DNA from: Chloroflexota bacterium
GTDB lineage: Bacteria; Chloroflexota; Anaerolineae; Anaerolineales; Villigracilaceae
Length of the DNA stretch: 47,208 bases
Direction: 5' to 3'
NCBI GenBank assembly: GCA_016235425.1
Contig: JACRLC010000079.1
Location: 1-47,208, forward strand
Positions 39,987 through 47,208 of this stretch are shown here, one piece after another (position 1 is the stretch's first letter; each line of letters opens with the position of its first letter). Made by a program: the position numbers and the translations under genes. The notes below the pieces were generated by a model. That model was not told the DNA's origin. It made no database searches and saw only the letters and a program-made list of their open reading frames with translations.

Positions 39987-41129
39987 ATGACCTTAGCAAA
40001 CTTAACTGAGCGCGCCGCCGCCGAGCGGCAATATCAAAACGAACGCATGGTTCACGCGGACTTTGACCAGGCTCCCTTTACCATCGCCTGGGAAGTGACG
40101 CGCGCCTGCGCGTATGCCTGTGTGCATTGCCGCGCGGATGCGCAACATCATCGCGACCCGCGTGAACTTTCGACGGATGAAGCGAAAGCATTGATCGAGC
40201 GACTCGCCGCGTTTGGAAACAATCCCATTTTGATCTTCACGGGCGGCGACCCGATGATGAGACCTGATCTCTTTGAACTGATCGCGTACGCCGCCGAGCG
40301 CGGACTGCGCTGTTCGCTCACACCCACCGCGACCGCCTTGCCAACGAAGGAACGACTCGAAAAGGCACGTGAAGCGGGCATTCGCCGCGTGGCGTTATCG
40401 CTCGACGCGCCGCGCCCCGAAATCCACGATGAGTTTCGCAAAGTCAAAGGCTCGTGGCAGCGCACAATGGACACGCTCCACCGCGCCCACGACGTTGGCC
40501 TGAGCGTGCAGGTCAATACGACGGTCGCCAAACACAACGTGGACATCCTGCACGAGATGGTTCCGTTCATTCAGGAAGTCGGTGCGGTGCAATGGTCGGT
40601 GTTTTTCCTCGTCCCGACAGGACGCGCCATGGCCGAACAGATGGTCACTGCCCAACAACATGAGAAAGTTTTCAACTGGCTGTACGATCTCGCCCAGACC
40701 GCGCCCTTCGACATCAAAGCCACAGCCGCGCCGATGTATCGCCGCGTGGCAATTGAACGCAAGCGCGCGCAGAGCGAGGGCAAGCCTGTCACTTTCCAAA
40801 GTGCAGGCTTCCAATACGCGGACGGGCTTCATCGCCCGACCAAAGGAGTCAACGACGGCAACGGCTTTTTGTTCATCTCGCACATCGGTGAGATTCAGCC
40901 CAGCGGATTTCTCCCCGTCACTGCGGGCATGGTGCGCGAGAATGATGTGGTTGATGTCTATCGCAACTCTCAAATCTTCAAAGACCTGCGCAATCCCAAT
41001 AAATACAAAGGTGTGTGCGGCACGTGCGAATACCGCGACGTGTGCGGCGGTCAGCGCGGCCGCGCGTATGGAATCACGGGCGATTATCTGGAAAGTGATC
41101 CTGCCTGTGTGTTGGTGAGTCGAGATTAG
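39987..41129 (+). CDS. Radical SAM/SPASM protein of the heme cluster (AhbD/NirJ-like)
   Basis: 380 residues. The radical SAM cluster is C41-x3-C45-x2-C48 (CAYACVHC), followed by FTGGDPMMRPD. A SPASM-type C-terminus has CGTCEYRDVCGG and a final DPAC. Its relatives include heme-pathway decarboxylases (AhbD, NirJ) and a wider family of unclear role. Its place between hemB and hemE argues for a porphyrin substrate, perhaps standing in for a missing coproporphyrinogen oxidase, but this is inference. AGGAG precedes ATG 39987. Confidence 0.85.
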   Translation: MTLANLTERAAAERQYQNERMVHADFDQAPFTIAWEVTRACAYACVHCRADAQHHRDPRELSTDEAKALIERLAAFGNNPILIFTGGDPMMRPDLFELIAYAAERGLRCSLTPTATALPTKERLEKAREAGIRRVALSLDAPRPEIHDEFRKVKGSWQRTMDTLHRAHDVGLSVQVNTTVAKHNVDILHEMVPFIQEVGAVQWSVFFLVPTGRAMAEQMVTAQQHEKVFNWLYDLAQTAPFDIKATAAPMYRRVAIERKRAQSEGKPVTFQSAGFQYADGLHRPTKGVNDGNGFLFISHIGEIQPSGFLPVTAGMVRENDVVDVYRNSQIFKDLRNPNKYKGVCGTCEYRDVCGGQRGRAYGITGDYLESDPACVLVSRD

Positions 41130-41143
41130 AGATTGGAGATTCA

Positions 41144-42220
41144 ATGACGACACCACAAACAACCAATCTCCAGTCTCCAATCTCTGATTACGCTTCTCCC
41201 TTCCTCCGCGCCTGCCGCCGTTTACCAAACGATATCACCCCTGTCTGGTTCATGCGTCAGGCGGGACGTTATATGCCAGAGTATCGCGCCATCCGCGAGA
41301 AATATTCCCTGCTCGAGATTTGTCATCATCCCGAACTCGCCGCCGAAGTGACGCTGCAACCCGTGCGCGCCCTCGGCGTGGACGCGGCGATCCTCTTCGC
41401 CGATATTCTCCTGCCCGCCATCCCGCTCGGCGTTGGTTTGGAATTTGCCAAAGGCGAAGGCCCCGTTTTGCAGAATCCCGTCCGCACAATGGAGGATGTA
41501 AAAAAACTCCACCCCGTGAATCCCGAAACAGATTTGGGCTATGTCATGGACGCAATCAGGATTTTACGCGGCGAACTCAAAGATGTCCCGCTCATCGGCT
41601 TTTGCGGCGCGCCGTTTACTGTCGCTTCATATATTATCGAAGGCGGCTCATCCCGTGAGTTTCTCAAAACAAAAACGATGATGTATTCCGACCCGCAGAC
41701 GTGGCACACACTGATGGAAAAACTCGCTGTAGTGCTAAGCGATTATCTCGTGGCACAGATCCGCGCGGGCGCGCAAGCCGTGCAGGTCTTTGACTCGTGG
41801 GTCGGCGCGCTCAACCCGCAGGATTATGAAGAATTCGTCCTGCCGTATTCGCAAAAAGTTTTGCAGGCCGCAAAAAATGAAAACGTACCTGTCATTCACT
41901 TTGGCACGAACACAACGACTCTTCTGTCTTTGATGAAGCGCGCAGGCGGCGACGTGATCGGACTCGACTGGCGCATTCCGCTTGACGATGGCTGGAAAAT
42001 TCTCGGCGATGACGTTGCCGTGCAAGGCAATCTCGATCCTGCCCTGCTCTTCGCGCCGCTTCCCGTACTCAAGCAACGCGTCCACAATATTCTGCGCCGC
42101 GCGGATGGCAAGCCCGGTCACATCTTCAATCTTGGACACGGCATCCTGCAAAATACACCTGTGGATAACGTGAAAGCGGTTGTGGATATGGTGCATGAGT
42201 TTAGTTCGATAGTTGAGTAG
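41144..42220 (+). CDS. hemE: Uroporphyrinogen decarboxylase
   Basis: 358 residues. It removes four carboxyl groups from uroporphyrinogen III. Motifs: PVWFMRQAGRYMPEYR near 33, GFCGAPFT near 153, and HFGTNTT and GLDWRIPL further on. The N-terminal TTNLQSPISD comes from low-complexity CCAATCTCC-type DNA that is the inverse of the stretch at the end of the previous gene. Start ATG 41144. Confidence 0.95.
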   Translation: MTTPQTTNLQSPISDYASPFLRACRRLPNDITPVWFMRQAGRYMPEYRAIREKYSLLEICHHPELAAEVTLQPVRALGVDAAILFADILLPAIPLGVGLEFAKGEGPVLQNPVRTMEDVKKLHPVNPETDLGYVMDAIRILRGELKDVPLIGFCGAPFTVASYIIEGGSSREFLKTKTMMYSDPQTWHTLMEKLAVVLSDYLVAQIRAGAQAVQVFDSWVGALNPQDYEEFVLPYSQKVLQAAKNENVPVIHFGTNTTTLLSLMKRAGGDVIGLDWRIPLDDGWKILGDDVAVQGNLDPALLFAPLPVLKQRVHNILRRADGKPGHIFNLGHGILQNTPVDNVKAVVDMVHEFSSIVE

Positions 42221-42243
42221 TTCGATAGTTTGGTAGTGAAAAT

Positions 42244-42642
42244 ATGGAAATCAACGCACTCGGATTAACTGCCGCACTTGCTGCCTTCCTCAGCATTTGG
42301 TTTGGACATGTCGCCGTTCGCAAGATCGAATTCGCATCGCCAACGATTTGGATACCAACAATCATCTTCGCGGCTCTGGGACTGGCTGCTGAATATTGGT
42401 CACTGATCACCGATAACTTATCACTCTCCACCGCCCTCGGCATCCTCGGCATTACCCTCCTCTTCGACGCGTTCGAATTCACCCGCCAGCAAAAGCGCAT
42501 CATCAAGGGACACGCGCCCGCGAATCCAAACAATCCGCGCCACGCGCGCATCCTTGCTGAACCCAATTCTCACGCCACCACAATTGACCTGCTCAAACGC
42601 GAACCTCGCGAAACGCAGACAGGTATACAGGCACACAAGTAG
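42244..42642 (+). CDS. Small membrane protein
   Basis: 132 residues: about three membrane helices (about 5-22, 37-51, 57-78), then a soluble basic tail (NPRHARILAEP, DLLKREPRETQ). The segment SLITDNLSLST is coded by DNA like the CACTGATAACTGATTACTG repeats found at gene junctions here. I do not recognise the family. It precedes the DUF4491 gene. Confidence 0.65.
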   Translation: MEINALGLTAALAAFLSIWFGHVAVRKIEFASPTIWIPTIIFAALGLAAEYWSLITDNLSLSTALGILGITLLFDAFEFTRQQKRIIKGHAPANPNNPRHARILAEPNSHATTIDLLKREPRETQTGIQAHK

Positions 42643-42712
42643 ACACGCAAACAGGCACACAACGGAATACGCTGCACGTACCACTGATAACTGATTACTG
42701 AACACTGATACT

Positions 42713-43045
42713 ATGAACTATTTTGGCATCCTCGTCGGCATCGCCACCCTGCTCATCATCGGACTTGGCTTTCCGCTCGTCATTCGCGGCGAAAGAACCT
42801 TCGGCTATTTATGCTGGCCCTATATGATGGGACTTGGAATTCTTATCATCCTTGCTTCGCTATTCATTCAAAACAATTGGCTGTGTGTCATTGTCGCTGT
42901 CATCGGTGCGACCTTCGTCTGGGGAAGCACAGAACTCAAAGAACAAGCCGTCCGTGCGGAATTGGGCTGGTTTCCGTTCAACGCAGATAAAGTAAAAGTT
43001 CCCTTTACCGAGATCATCAAAAAATGGAAGGCACCACATTTATGA
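42713..43045 (+). CDS. DUF4491 family membrane protein
   Basis: 110 residues with three membrane helices. It opens MNYFGILVGIATLLIIGLGF and ends with ELKEQAVRAELGWFPFNADK, typical of DUF4491. The function is unknown. Its stop overlaps the hemG start (ATGA), so the two are translationally coupled, suggesting a link to membrane-bound heme steps. Confidence 0.8.
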   Translation: MNYFGILVGIATLLIIGLGFPLVIRGERTFGYLCWPYMMGLGILIILASLFIQNNWLCVIVAVIGATFVWGSTELKEQAVRAELGWFPFNADKVKVPFTEIIKKWKAPHL

Positions 43046-44559
43046 AATTAACGATTATTGGCGGCGGCATTGCTGGATTATCGGCAGCCTATTATGCGAC
43101 AAAGAAATTATCGAATGTGCAGATCACATTGATCGAATCCGATTCCCGTTGGGGCGGAAAGATCTCAACTGGCCGAGTAACCTTTGACGATGGACAATTC
43201 ATCATCGAAGGCGGCCCCGATACTTTTCTTGCAAGCAAACCATGGGGAGTTGCGCTTTGCAAAGAGCTCGGACTCGGCGAGCGGCTGCACGGCACGAATC
43301 CGAATCAACGCAACACGTACGTTCTCAACAGAGGCCGCCTGCTTCCGCTTCCCGATGGTCTCGCCATGATGATCCCCTCCGACATTCCGTCCATTCTGCG
43401 TTCGGGTCTCATCTCGTGGTTTGGCAAAGCGCGCATGGGACTCGATTTTCTGCTCCCCGCGAAATCTCCCAATGGCGATGAGTCTCTCGGCGCGTTTGTC
43501 AGTCGTCGGCTTGGACGCGCCGCGTATGAAAATCTTATCGAGCCGCTCATGTCTGGAATTTACGCGGGCGATGGCGACCAGCTTTCGCTCGCATCCACCT
43601 TTCCATATCTGCGTGATCTCGAACTCAATCACGGCAGTCTTGCGCGCGGCGCAATTTCGATGCGTAAGAAAATGTCTGGTAACGGAGTGCGAAGTCTCCC
43701 GACTTCGCACCGACGACGGGAGTCGTCGGACTCCGTTCCTGGCTCGCGCTCGGCCTTCCTCACGCCCACCACCGGCCTCGCCGAAATCGTCGAAGCGCTG
43801 GTCAAACATCTTCAAGTCAGCAATGTTGATCTTCGCCTCAACACATCCGTCTCTCGAATATCCACATCGTACCCGAAGGGTGATATCAATTCTCGTTATC
43901 TTGTGGAATTGGAGGATGGTTCAAGCCTCGACTCTGATTCCGTTATCCTAGCCACCCCCGCACCTGTCAGCGGGACTCTGCTCGCCTCATTCGACCCGTC
44001 GCTTGCTTCCGTTTTACAGAGCATTCCCTGCGCTTCAACCGCCACCGTTTCCCTCGCCTACCGACAGAGTGACCTGCCGCGTCCACTTGACGGTTACGGT
44101 TACGTCATCCCGCGCCGCGAGGGACGCCGCGCCCTCGCCTGCACGTGGACTTCCACCAAGTTCCCGCATCGCGCGCCCGAAGGCTATGCCCTCATCCGCG
44201 TCTTCGTTGGCCGCGCGGGACAGGATATCCCGTGGAACGAAAACGACTTACTTGAACTTGCCAAGGAAGAATTGAATCTAACTTTGGGCATCACCGCCAA
44301 GCCAATCCTTTCCCGAGTCTTTATGTGGGAAAATGCCATGCCGCAATACAACCTCGGTCATCCCGAAAAACTGAAGCAGGTCGACTCCGCGCTCGAAAAA
44401 TATCCTGGGCTTGCATTGGCTGGAAACGGCTATCGCGGCATCGGCATCCCCGATTGCATTCATTCTGGCGAATTGGCGGTTGAACAAGTAATGCGAGATT
44501 TATCTCGCAGAAGCGACATGAATGTCGCACTACATGGTCTTCACCAGGAGAATTTATGA
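43042..44559 (+). CDS. hemG: Protoporphyrinogen oxidase (HemY-type flavoprotein), with repeat-derived insertion
   Basis: 505 residues. It oxidises protoporphyrinogen IX (or coproporphyrinogen III). FAD-binding [15 protein letters not shown] is at 4-18, with [13 protein letters not shown] and a C-terminal [19 protein letters not shown]. Residues 215-231 are coded by a double-hairpin element placed between SMRKKMSGN and [12 protein letters not shown]. The tail (about 483-496) is coded by two more small hairpins. ATG 43042 is coupled to the DUF4491 gene, and the stop overlaps hemL. Confidence 0.92.
   Translation: MKLTIIGGGIAGLSAAYYATKKLSNVQITLIESDSRWGGKISTGRVTFDDGQFIIEGGPDTFLASKPWGVALCKELGLGERLHGTNPNQRNTYVLNRGRLLPLPDGLAMMIPSDIPSILRSGLISWFGKARMGLDFLLPAKSPNGDESLGAFVSRRLGRAAYENLIEPLMSGIYAGDGDQLSLASTFPYLRDLELNHGSLARGAISMRKKMSGNGVRSLPTSHRRRESSDSVPGSRSAFLTPTTGLAEIVEALVKHLQVSNVDLRLNTSVSRISTSYPKGDINSRYLVELEDGSSLDSDSVILATPAPVSGTLLASFDPSLASVLQSIPCASTATVSLAYRQSDLPRPLDGYGYVIPRREGRRALACTWTSTKFPHRAPEGYALIRVFVGRAGQDIPWNENDLLELAKEELNLTLGITAKPILSRVFMWENAMPQYNLGHPEKLKQVDSALEKYPGLALAGNGYRGIGIPDCIHSGELAVEQVMRDLSRRSDMNVALHGLHQENL
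43684..43734 (+). repeat. Double-hairpin palindromic element, copy A4, inside hemG
   Basis: GGAGT, GCGAAGTC-TCCC-GACTTCGC, A, CCGACGAC-GGGA-GTCGTCGG, ACTCC: 51 bases, a multiple of three. Both stems differ in sequence from the other copies but stay perfectly paired, and the loops TCCC and GGGA are complementary. Confidence 0.88.
44492..44528 (+). repeat. Two small hairpins in the hemG 3' end
   Basis: TGCGAGAT-TT-ATCTCGCA (44492-44509) and GCGACAT-GA-ATGTCGC (44513-44528) lie in tandem. They code the non-conserved [14 protein letters not shown] tail of HemG. Confidence 0.6.
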
Positions 44560-45839
44560 ACATCACCAAATCCATTTCCCTTTTTCAAGAAGCACAAAAA
44601 TTGATCCCCGGCGGCGTGGACTCACCCGTACGCGCCTTCTGCGCGGTAGGCGGACAACCGCTCTTCATCGAGCGCGGCGAAGGGCCGTATCTCTTCGATG
44701 TGGACGGCAATCGTTACATTGATTACGTTCTTTCATGGGGGCCGCTCATCACGGGACATGCTCACCCGAAAGTTATTGAAGCTATTCAACAAGCTGCGTG
44801 CAAAGGGACATCCTACGGTGCACCAAGTCCGCTTGAGATTGAGTTGGCGAAGAGCATCATGGATTTTATGCCAAACATCGAGATGATCCGCTTCGTCAAC
44901 TCCGGCACCGAAGCGACCATGTCCGCGTTGCGGCTGGCGCGGGCATATACCAAACGCGACAAGATCATCAAGTTCGAGGGCTGTTATCACGGTCACGCAG
45001 ATATGCTGCTCGTGCAGGCGGGGTCTGGTGTGGCAACGCTTGGCTTGCCCGATTCGCCTGGCGTTCCCGCGGACACGGTCAAGGATACACTGGTCGCAAA
45101 CTACAATGATCTTGATTCGGTCAAAGCCTTGTTCAAAAAATATCCCGATCAAATTGCGGCGGTCATCGTTGAGCCAGTGGCAGGGAACATGGGAGTCGTG
45201 CCTCCCCTGCCAGGTTTCCTCGAAGGCTTGCGCGCCGTCACCAAACGCGAAGGAACAGTTTTGATTTTCGATGAAGTGATGACAGGCTTCCGCGTCCACA
45301 AAGGCGGCGCGCAGGCGTTGTACAACATCCAGCCCGATCTGACGACGCTCGGCAAGGTCATCGGCGGAGGACTTCCCGTCGGCGCGTATGGCGGCAAGCG
45401 CGAGATCATGCAAATGGTCGCGCCCGCAGGGCCGATGTACCAGGCAGGGACTTTGGCGGGCAACCCGCTTGCCATGAGCGCGGGCATCGCCGCTTTGGAT
45501 TTGATCCGTGATGAAAAAGTTTGGGATGAGATGGAAGCGCGCGGCCGTCAACTGGACGCGGGAATCGAATCAGCGGCGAAAAAGGCCGGGGTCGCGGTCA
45601 CCCAGACGCGGGTCGGGACGATGCGGACAATCTTCTTTAGCGAGACCATGCCCAGAGATTGGAACACGGTCAAATGTGCGGATAAAGTCCGCTTCGGGAA
45701 ATTCTTCCAAAAGATGCTGGAGAATGGAGTCTATCTCGCGCCGTCACAATTCGAGGCGGGATTCATTTCGATCCTGCACGATGAGGCAGTGATTACCGCG
45801 ACTGTGGATGCGGCAGAAAGAGCAATGAAGTCGCTTTGA
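44556..45839 (+). CDS. hemL: Glutamate-1-semialdehyde 2,1-aminomutase
   Basis: 427 residues. It turns glutamate-1-semialdehyde into 5-aminolevulinate using pyridoxal phosphate. It has [10 protein letters not shown] near 19, [16 protein letters not shown] near 114, [10 protein letters not shown] near 238 and the cofactor lysine K267 in [18 protein letters not shown]. The length is standard. It ends the heme operon, seven bases from the convergent livM stop. Confidence 0.96.
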   Translation: MNITKSISLFQEAQKLIPGGVDSPVRAFCAVGGQPLFIERGEGPYLFDVDGNRYIDYVLSWGPLITGHAHPKVIEAIQQAACKGTSYGAPSPLEIELAKSIMDFMPNIEMIRFVNSGTEATMSALRLARAYTKRDKIIKFEGCYHGHADMLLVQAGSGVATLGLPDSPGVPADTVKDTLVANYNDLDSVKALFKKYPDQIAAVIVEPVAGNMGVVPPLPGFLEGLRAVTKREGTVLIFDEVMTGFRVHKGGAQALYNIQPDLTTLGKVIGGGLPVGAYGGKREIMQMVAPAGPMYQAGTLAGNPLAMSAGIAALDLIRDEKVWDEMEARGRQLDAGIESAAKKAGVAVTQTRVGTMRTIFFSETMPRDWNTVKCADKVRFGKFFQKMLENGVYLAPSQFEAGFISILHDEAVITATVDAAERAMKSL

Positions 45840-45846
45840 AGCCCCA

Positions 45847-46905
45847 TCATTTTGAAATCAATTTTGACAATCTCTCCCAACCTTGTTTGACCTGCAAAGA
45901 CTTCATCCGCCACGTGCCGACAATGCCAAATGGAACGAACAGCACGAAGGCAATGTAGATCGCGCCATTGATGAAGCTGGCGCTCTCACCGATGTAGCGG
46001 CGCAGGCCAAAGTCGAGCAGGCGATAGACGAAGGCCCCGATCAACGCGCCATTGAGCGTGCCCACACCGCCGATCAGGATCACCAGCAAGGCTGTAACGG
46101 TAAAGCCGAGGCTGGCCACGTTCGGGCTGACGATGGGTTGGTAGAGGGCATGCAAAAACCCCGCCAGCGCGGCAGTGAGGGAGGATAACATCAGCGCGGC
46201 GAGTTTGAAATAGAACGTGTTGTAACCCAACATGCGCGCGCGGCCCTCGTTCTCACGAATGGCTACACAGACGCGGCCGGTTGGTGATGTGACGAAGCGT
46301 TGATAGAGCAAATAGACCAGCGCCATGACCACCAATACAAGAAAATAGAAGCGCAGACGTTCATTGGCGGGGCTGATGAATGCGGGGACGATCATGCCCT
46401 GCAAACCCACGTCCGCGCCTGTGTAATCGCCGGCTTCGCGTGACATGACCACGATGTGGAAGACGGAACCCATGCCGAGCGTGACGAGCGCAAACGTGAT
46501 GCCTTTGACGCGCGGCAGGACGATGCCAAAAAGCAAGGCCTGAACAATGGCCGCGATAAAAACAAATCCCAACGCGGCAGGCAAAGAGAGGCTAAAACTT
46601 TTGATGGCAATACCCGTCAGGTACGCGCCAACAGCAAAGAACATGGAATGGCCGAAGGAGAGCAGGCCTGTAATCCCGAAGATCAGGTCGTAGCTCAGGG
46701 CATAGAGGGTGAGGATGAAGATTTCGATGGCGAGTCCCTGAATGAATTTGGATTGTCCGCTTCCGTTGACAAAGACTGTTGCAGGCGACGCGCCCTCGAA
46801 GAGACCGACGATAAACGGCAGCAGGATGAGAATTAACAAGGTGATGAGTGATGCGCGGTTTCTGCTGAAGAGAATTGACAAGCGGGAATTGGCTTGTGTT
46901 GTCAT
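45847..46905 (-). CDS. livM: Branched-chain amino acid-type ABC transporter permease
   Basis: 352 residues with about nine to ten membrane helices. LivM hallmarks: LSYDLIFGITGLLSFGHSMFF, GAYLTGI, RENEGRARMLGYNTFYFK and GGVGTLNGALIGAF. It forms the channel with LivH and takes up branched-chain or related amino acids or amides; its partners would lie beyond the right edge. The ribosome site AAGGAA is present. The transposase between it and the expected livH suggests that the operon has been interrupted or that the assembly joins at the insertion sequence. Confidence 0.9.
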   Translation of the reverse strand: MTTQANSRLSILFSRNRASLITLLILILLPFIVGLFEGASPATVFVNGSGQSKFIQGLAIEIFILTLYALSYDLIFGITGLLSFGHSMFFAVGAYLTGIAIKSFSLSLPAALGFVFIAAIVQALLFGIVLPRVKGITFALVTLGMGSVFHIVVMSREAGDYTGADVGLQGMIVPAFISPANERLRFYFLVLVVMALVYLLYQRFVTSPTGRVCVAIRENEGRARMLGYNTFYFKLAALMLSSLTAALAGFLHALYQPIVSPNVASLGFTVTALLVILIGGVGTLNGALIGAFVYRLLDFGLRRYIGESASFINGAIYIAFVLFVPFGIVGTWRMKSLQVKQGWERLSKLISK

Positions 46906-46926
46906 GGATTATTCCTTGGAGTACAG

Positions 46927-46990
46927 CAACCCCGAAGGGGTGAGCTGATTTTAGAATCGAACGGCAGGAATTTCCAACCCCGAAGGGGTG
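46927..46990. repeat. Two copies of a CAACCCCGAAGGGGTG palindrome
   Basis: Identical 16-base units at 46927-46942 and 46975-46990 lie in the gap upstream of livM. The same CCCCGAAGGGG core occurs in the polyferredoxin gene near 3200-3320. Just after it, a TTTCGACAGGCTCAACAC unit (about 47024) belongs loosely to family C. Confidence 0.7.
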
Positions 46991-47093
46991 TCAGGATTCT
47001 GCCGAATCATGTCATCTGTTTCGACAGGCTCAACACACCGCCTTCAGGATTTGGTTTTGGGATAAATCGGCTCTCCCGTTTTTGCTGTAAGAA

Positions 47094-47208
47094 CTAGCCA
47101 AAACTGACTAGGACATGCAAACGGAAGGAGTCGAAATTGCGATAGCCATAGCCGCGTCGGTTGAGCATCTTGATTTTCAGATTGACACCTTCGGCAAAGC
47201 CGTTGTTA
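47094..47208 (-). CDS. ISL3-like transposase, C-terminal fragment (cut by window edge)
   Basis: 37 codons ending in TAG read NNGFAEGVNLKIKMLNRRGY followed by GYRNFDSFRL. This is the typical end of ISL3-family (IS204/IS1001/IS1096) transposases. The rest is beyond the window. Confidence 0.8.
   Translation of the reverse strand, partial: NNGFAEGVNLKIKMLNRRGYGYRNFDSFRLHVLVSFG

Overview
This is a 47-kb chromosomal window from an uncultured-type bacterium that I place, by inference, in the Chloroflexota (Anaerolineae-like). The reasons are the gene families (NosR-like polyferredoxins, NrfD-type membrane subunits, DUF4331/ECF modules, LivM), the even GC content, and the dense scatter of short palindromic repeats, some lying inside genes. 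Both ends are cut transposase genes (1-81 and 47094-47208), which suggests an assembly contig broken at insertion sequences.

Left part (1-14.8 kb): a methyltransferase-like membrane protein is followed by a tightly coupled minus-strand operon (4862 down to 1052). It encodes a PCYCGC lipoprotein, a CuA-type cupredoxin, a NosR-like polyferredoxin, a CuA-type cupredoxin fused to cytochrome c, and a small DUF1573-like protein. That last gene has an in-frame UGA at a place where I expect cysteine, with a SECIS-like hairpin 12 nt downstream, so I read it as a selenoprotein. On the plus strand an ArsR regulator, with a sigma70 promoter and an overlapping operator, heads a sulfur operon. The operon encodes a DsrE-family protein, also with an in-frame UGA (UGTC in place of CGTC) plus a SECIS-like hairpin, then a ferredoxin, an SQR-like flavoprotein and two zinc-ribbon proteins. 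Next come a second NosR-like protein with a FixH/YtkA-like partner, a YHS protein, and a NarL-type two-component pair.

Middle (15-27 kb): a zinc-ribbon remnant of a signalling protein; a 1013-residue transporter-like/HEAT/cyclic-nucleotide-binding fusion; a NicO-type metal exporter, TPR protein and DUF4331 protein; an ECF sigma/anti-sigma pair with a clear terminator; and an OmpR-type two-component pair that is divergent from the cytochrome operon.

Right part (27-47 kb): a respiratory operon encodes a tetraheme lipoprotein, a diheme cytochrome, a Tat-exported molybdopterin oxidoreductase, a four-cluster ferredoxin subunit, an NrfD membrane subunit, a TorD chaperone fused to ferredoxin, and a small membrane protein. 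It ends at a strong terminator. A heme-synthesis operon follows: hemA, hemC, hemD, hemB, a radical SAM/SPASM gene, hemE, two small membrane proteins, hemG and hemL. A convergent livM and an ISL3-like transposase end close the window. The unifying theme is copper, sulfur and heme electron transfer.

The strongest unusual signals are the two predicted selenoproteins and a four-copy repeat. Each repeat copy consists of two hairpin arms whose stems co-vary. Two copies sit in frame inside hemB and hemG.
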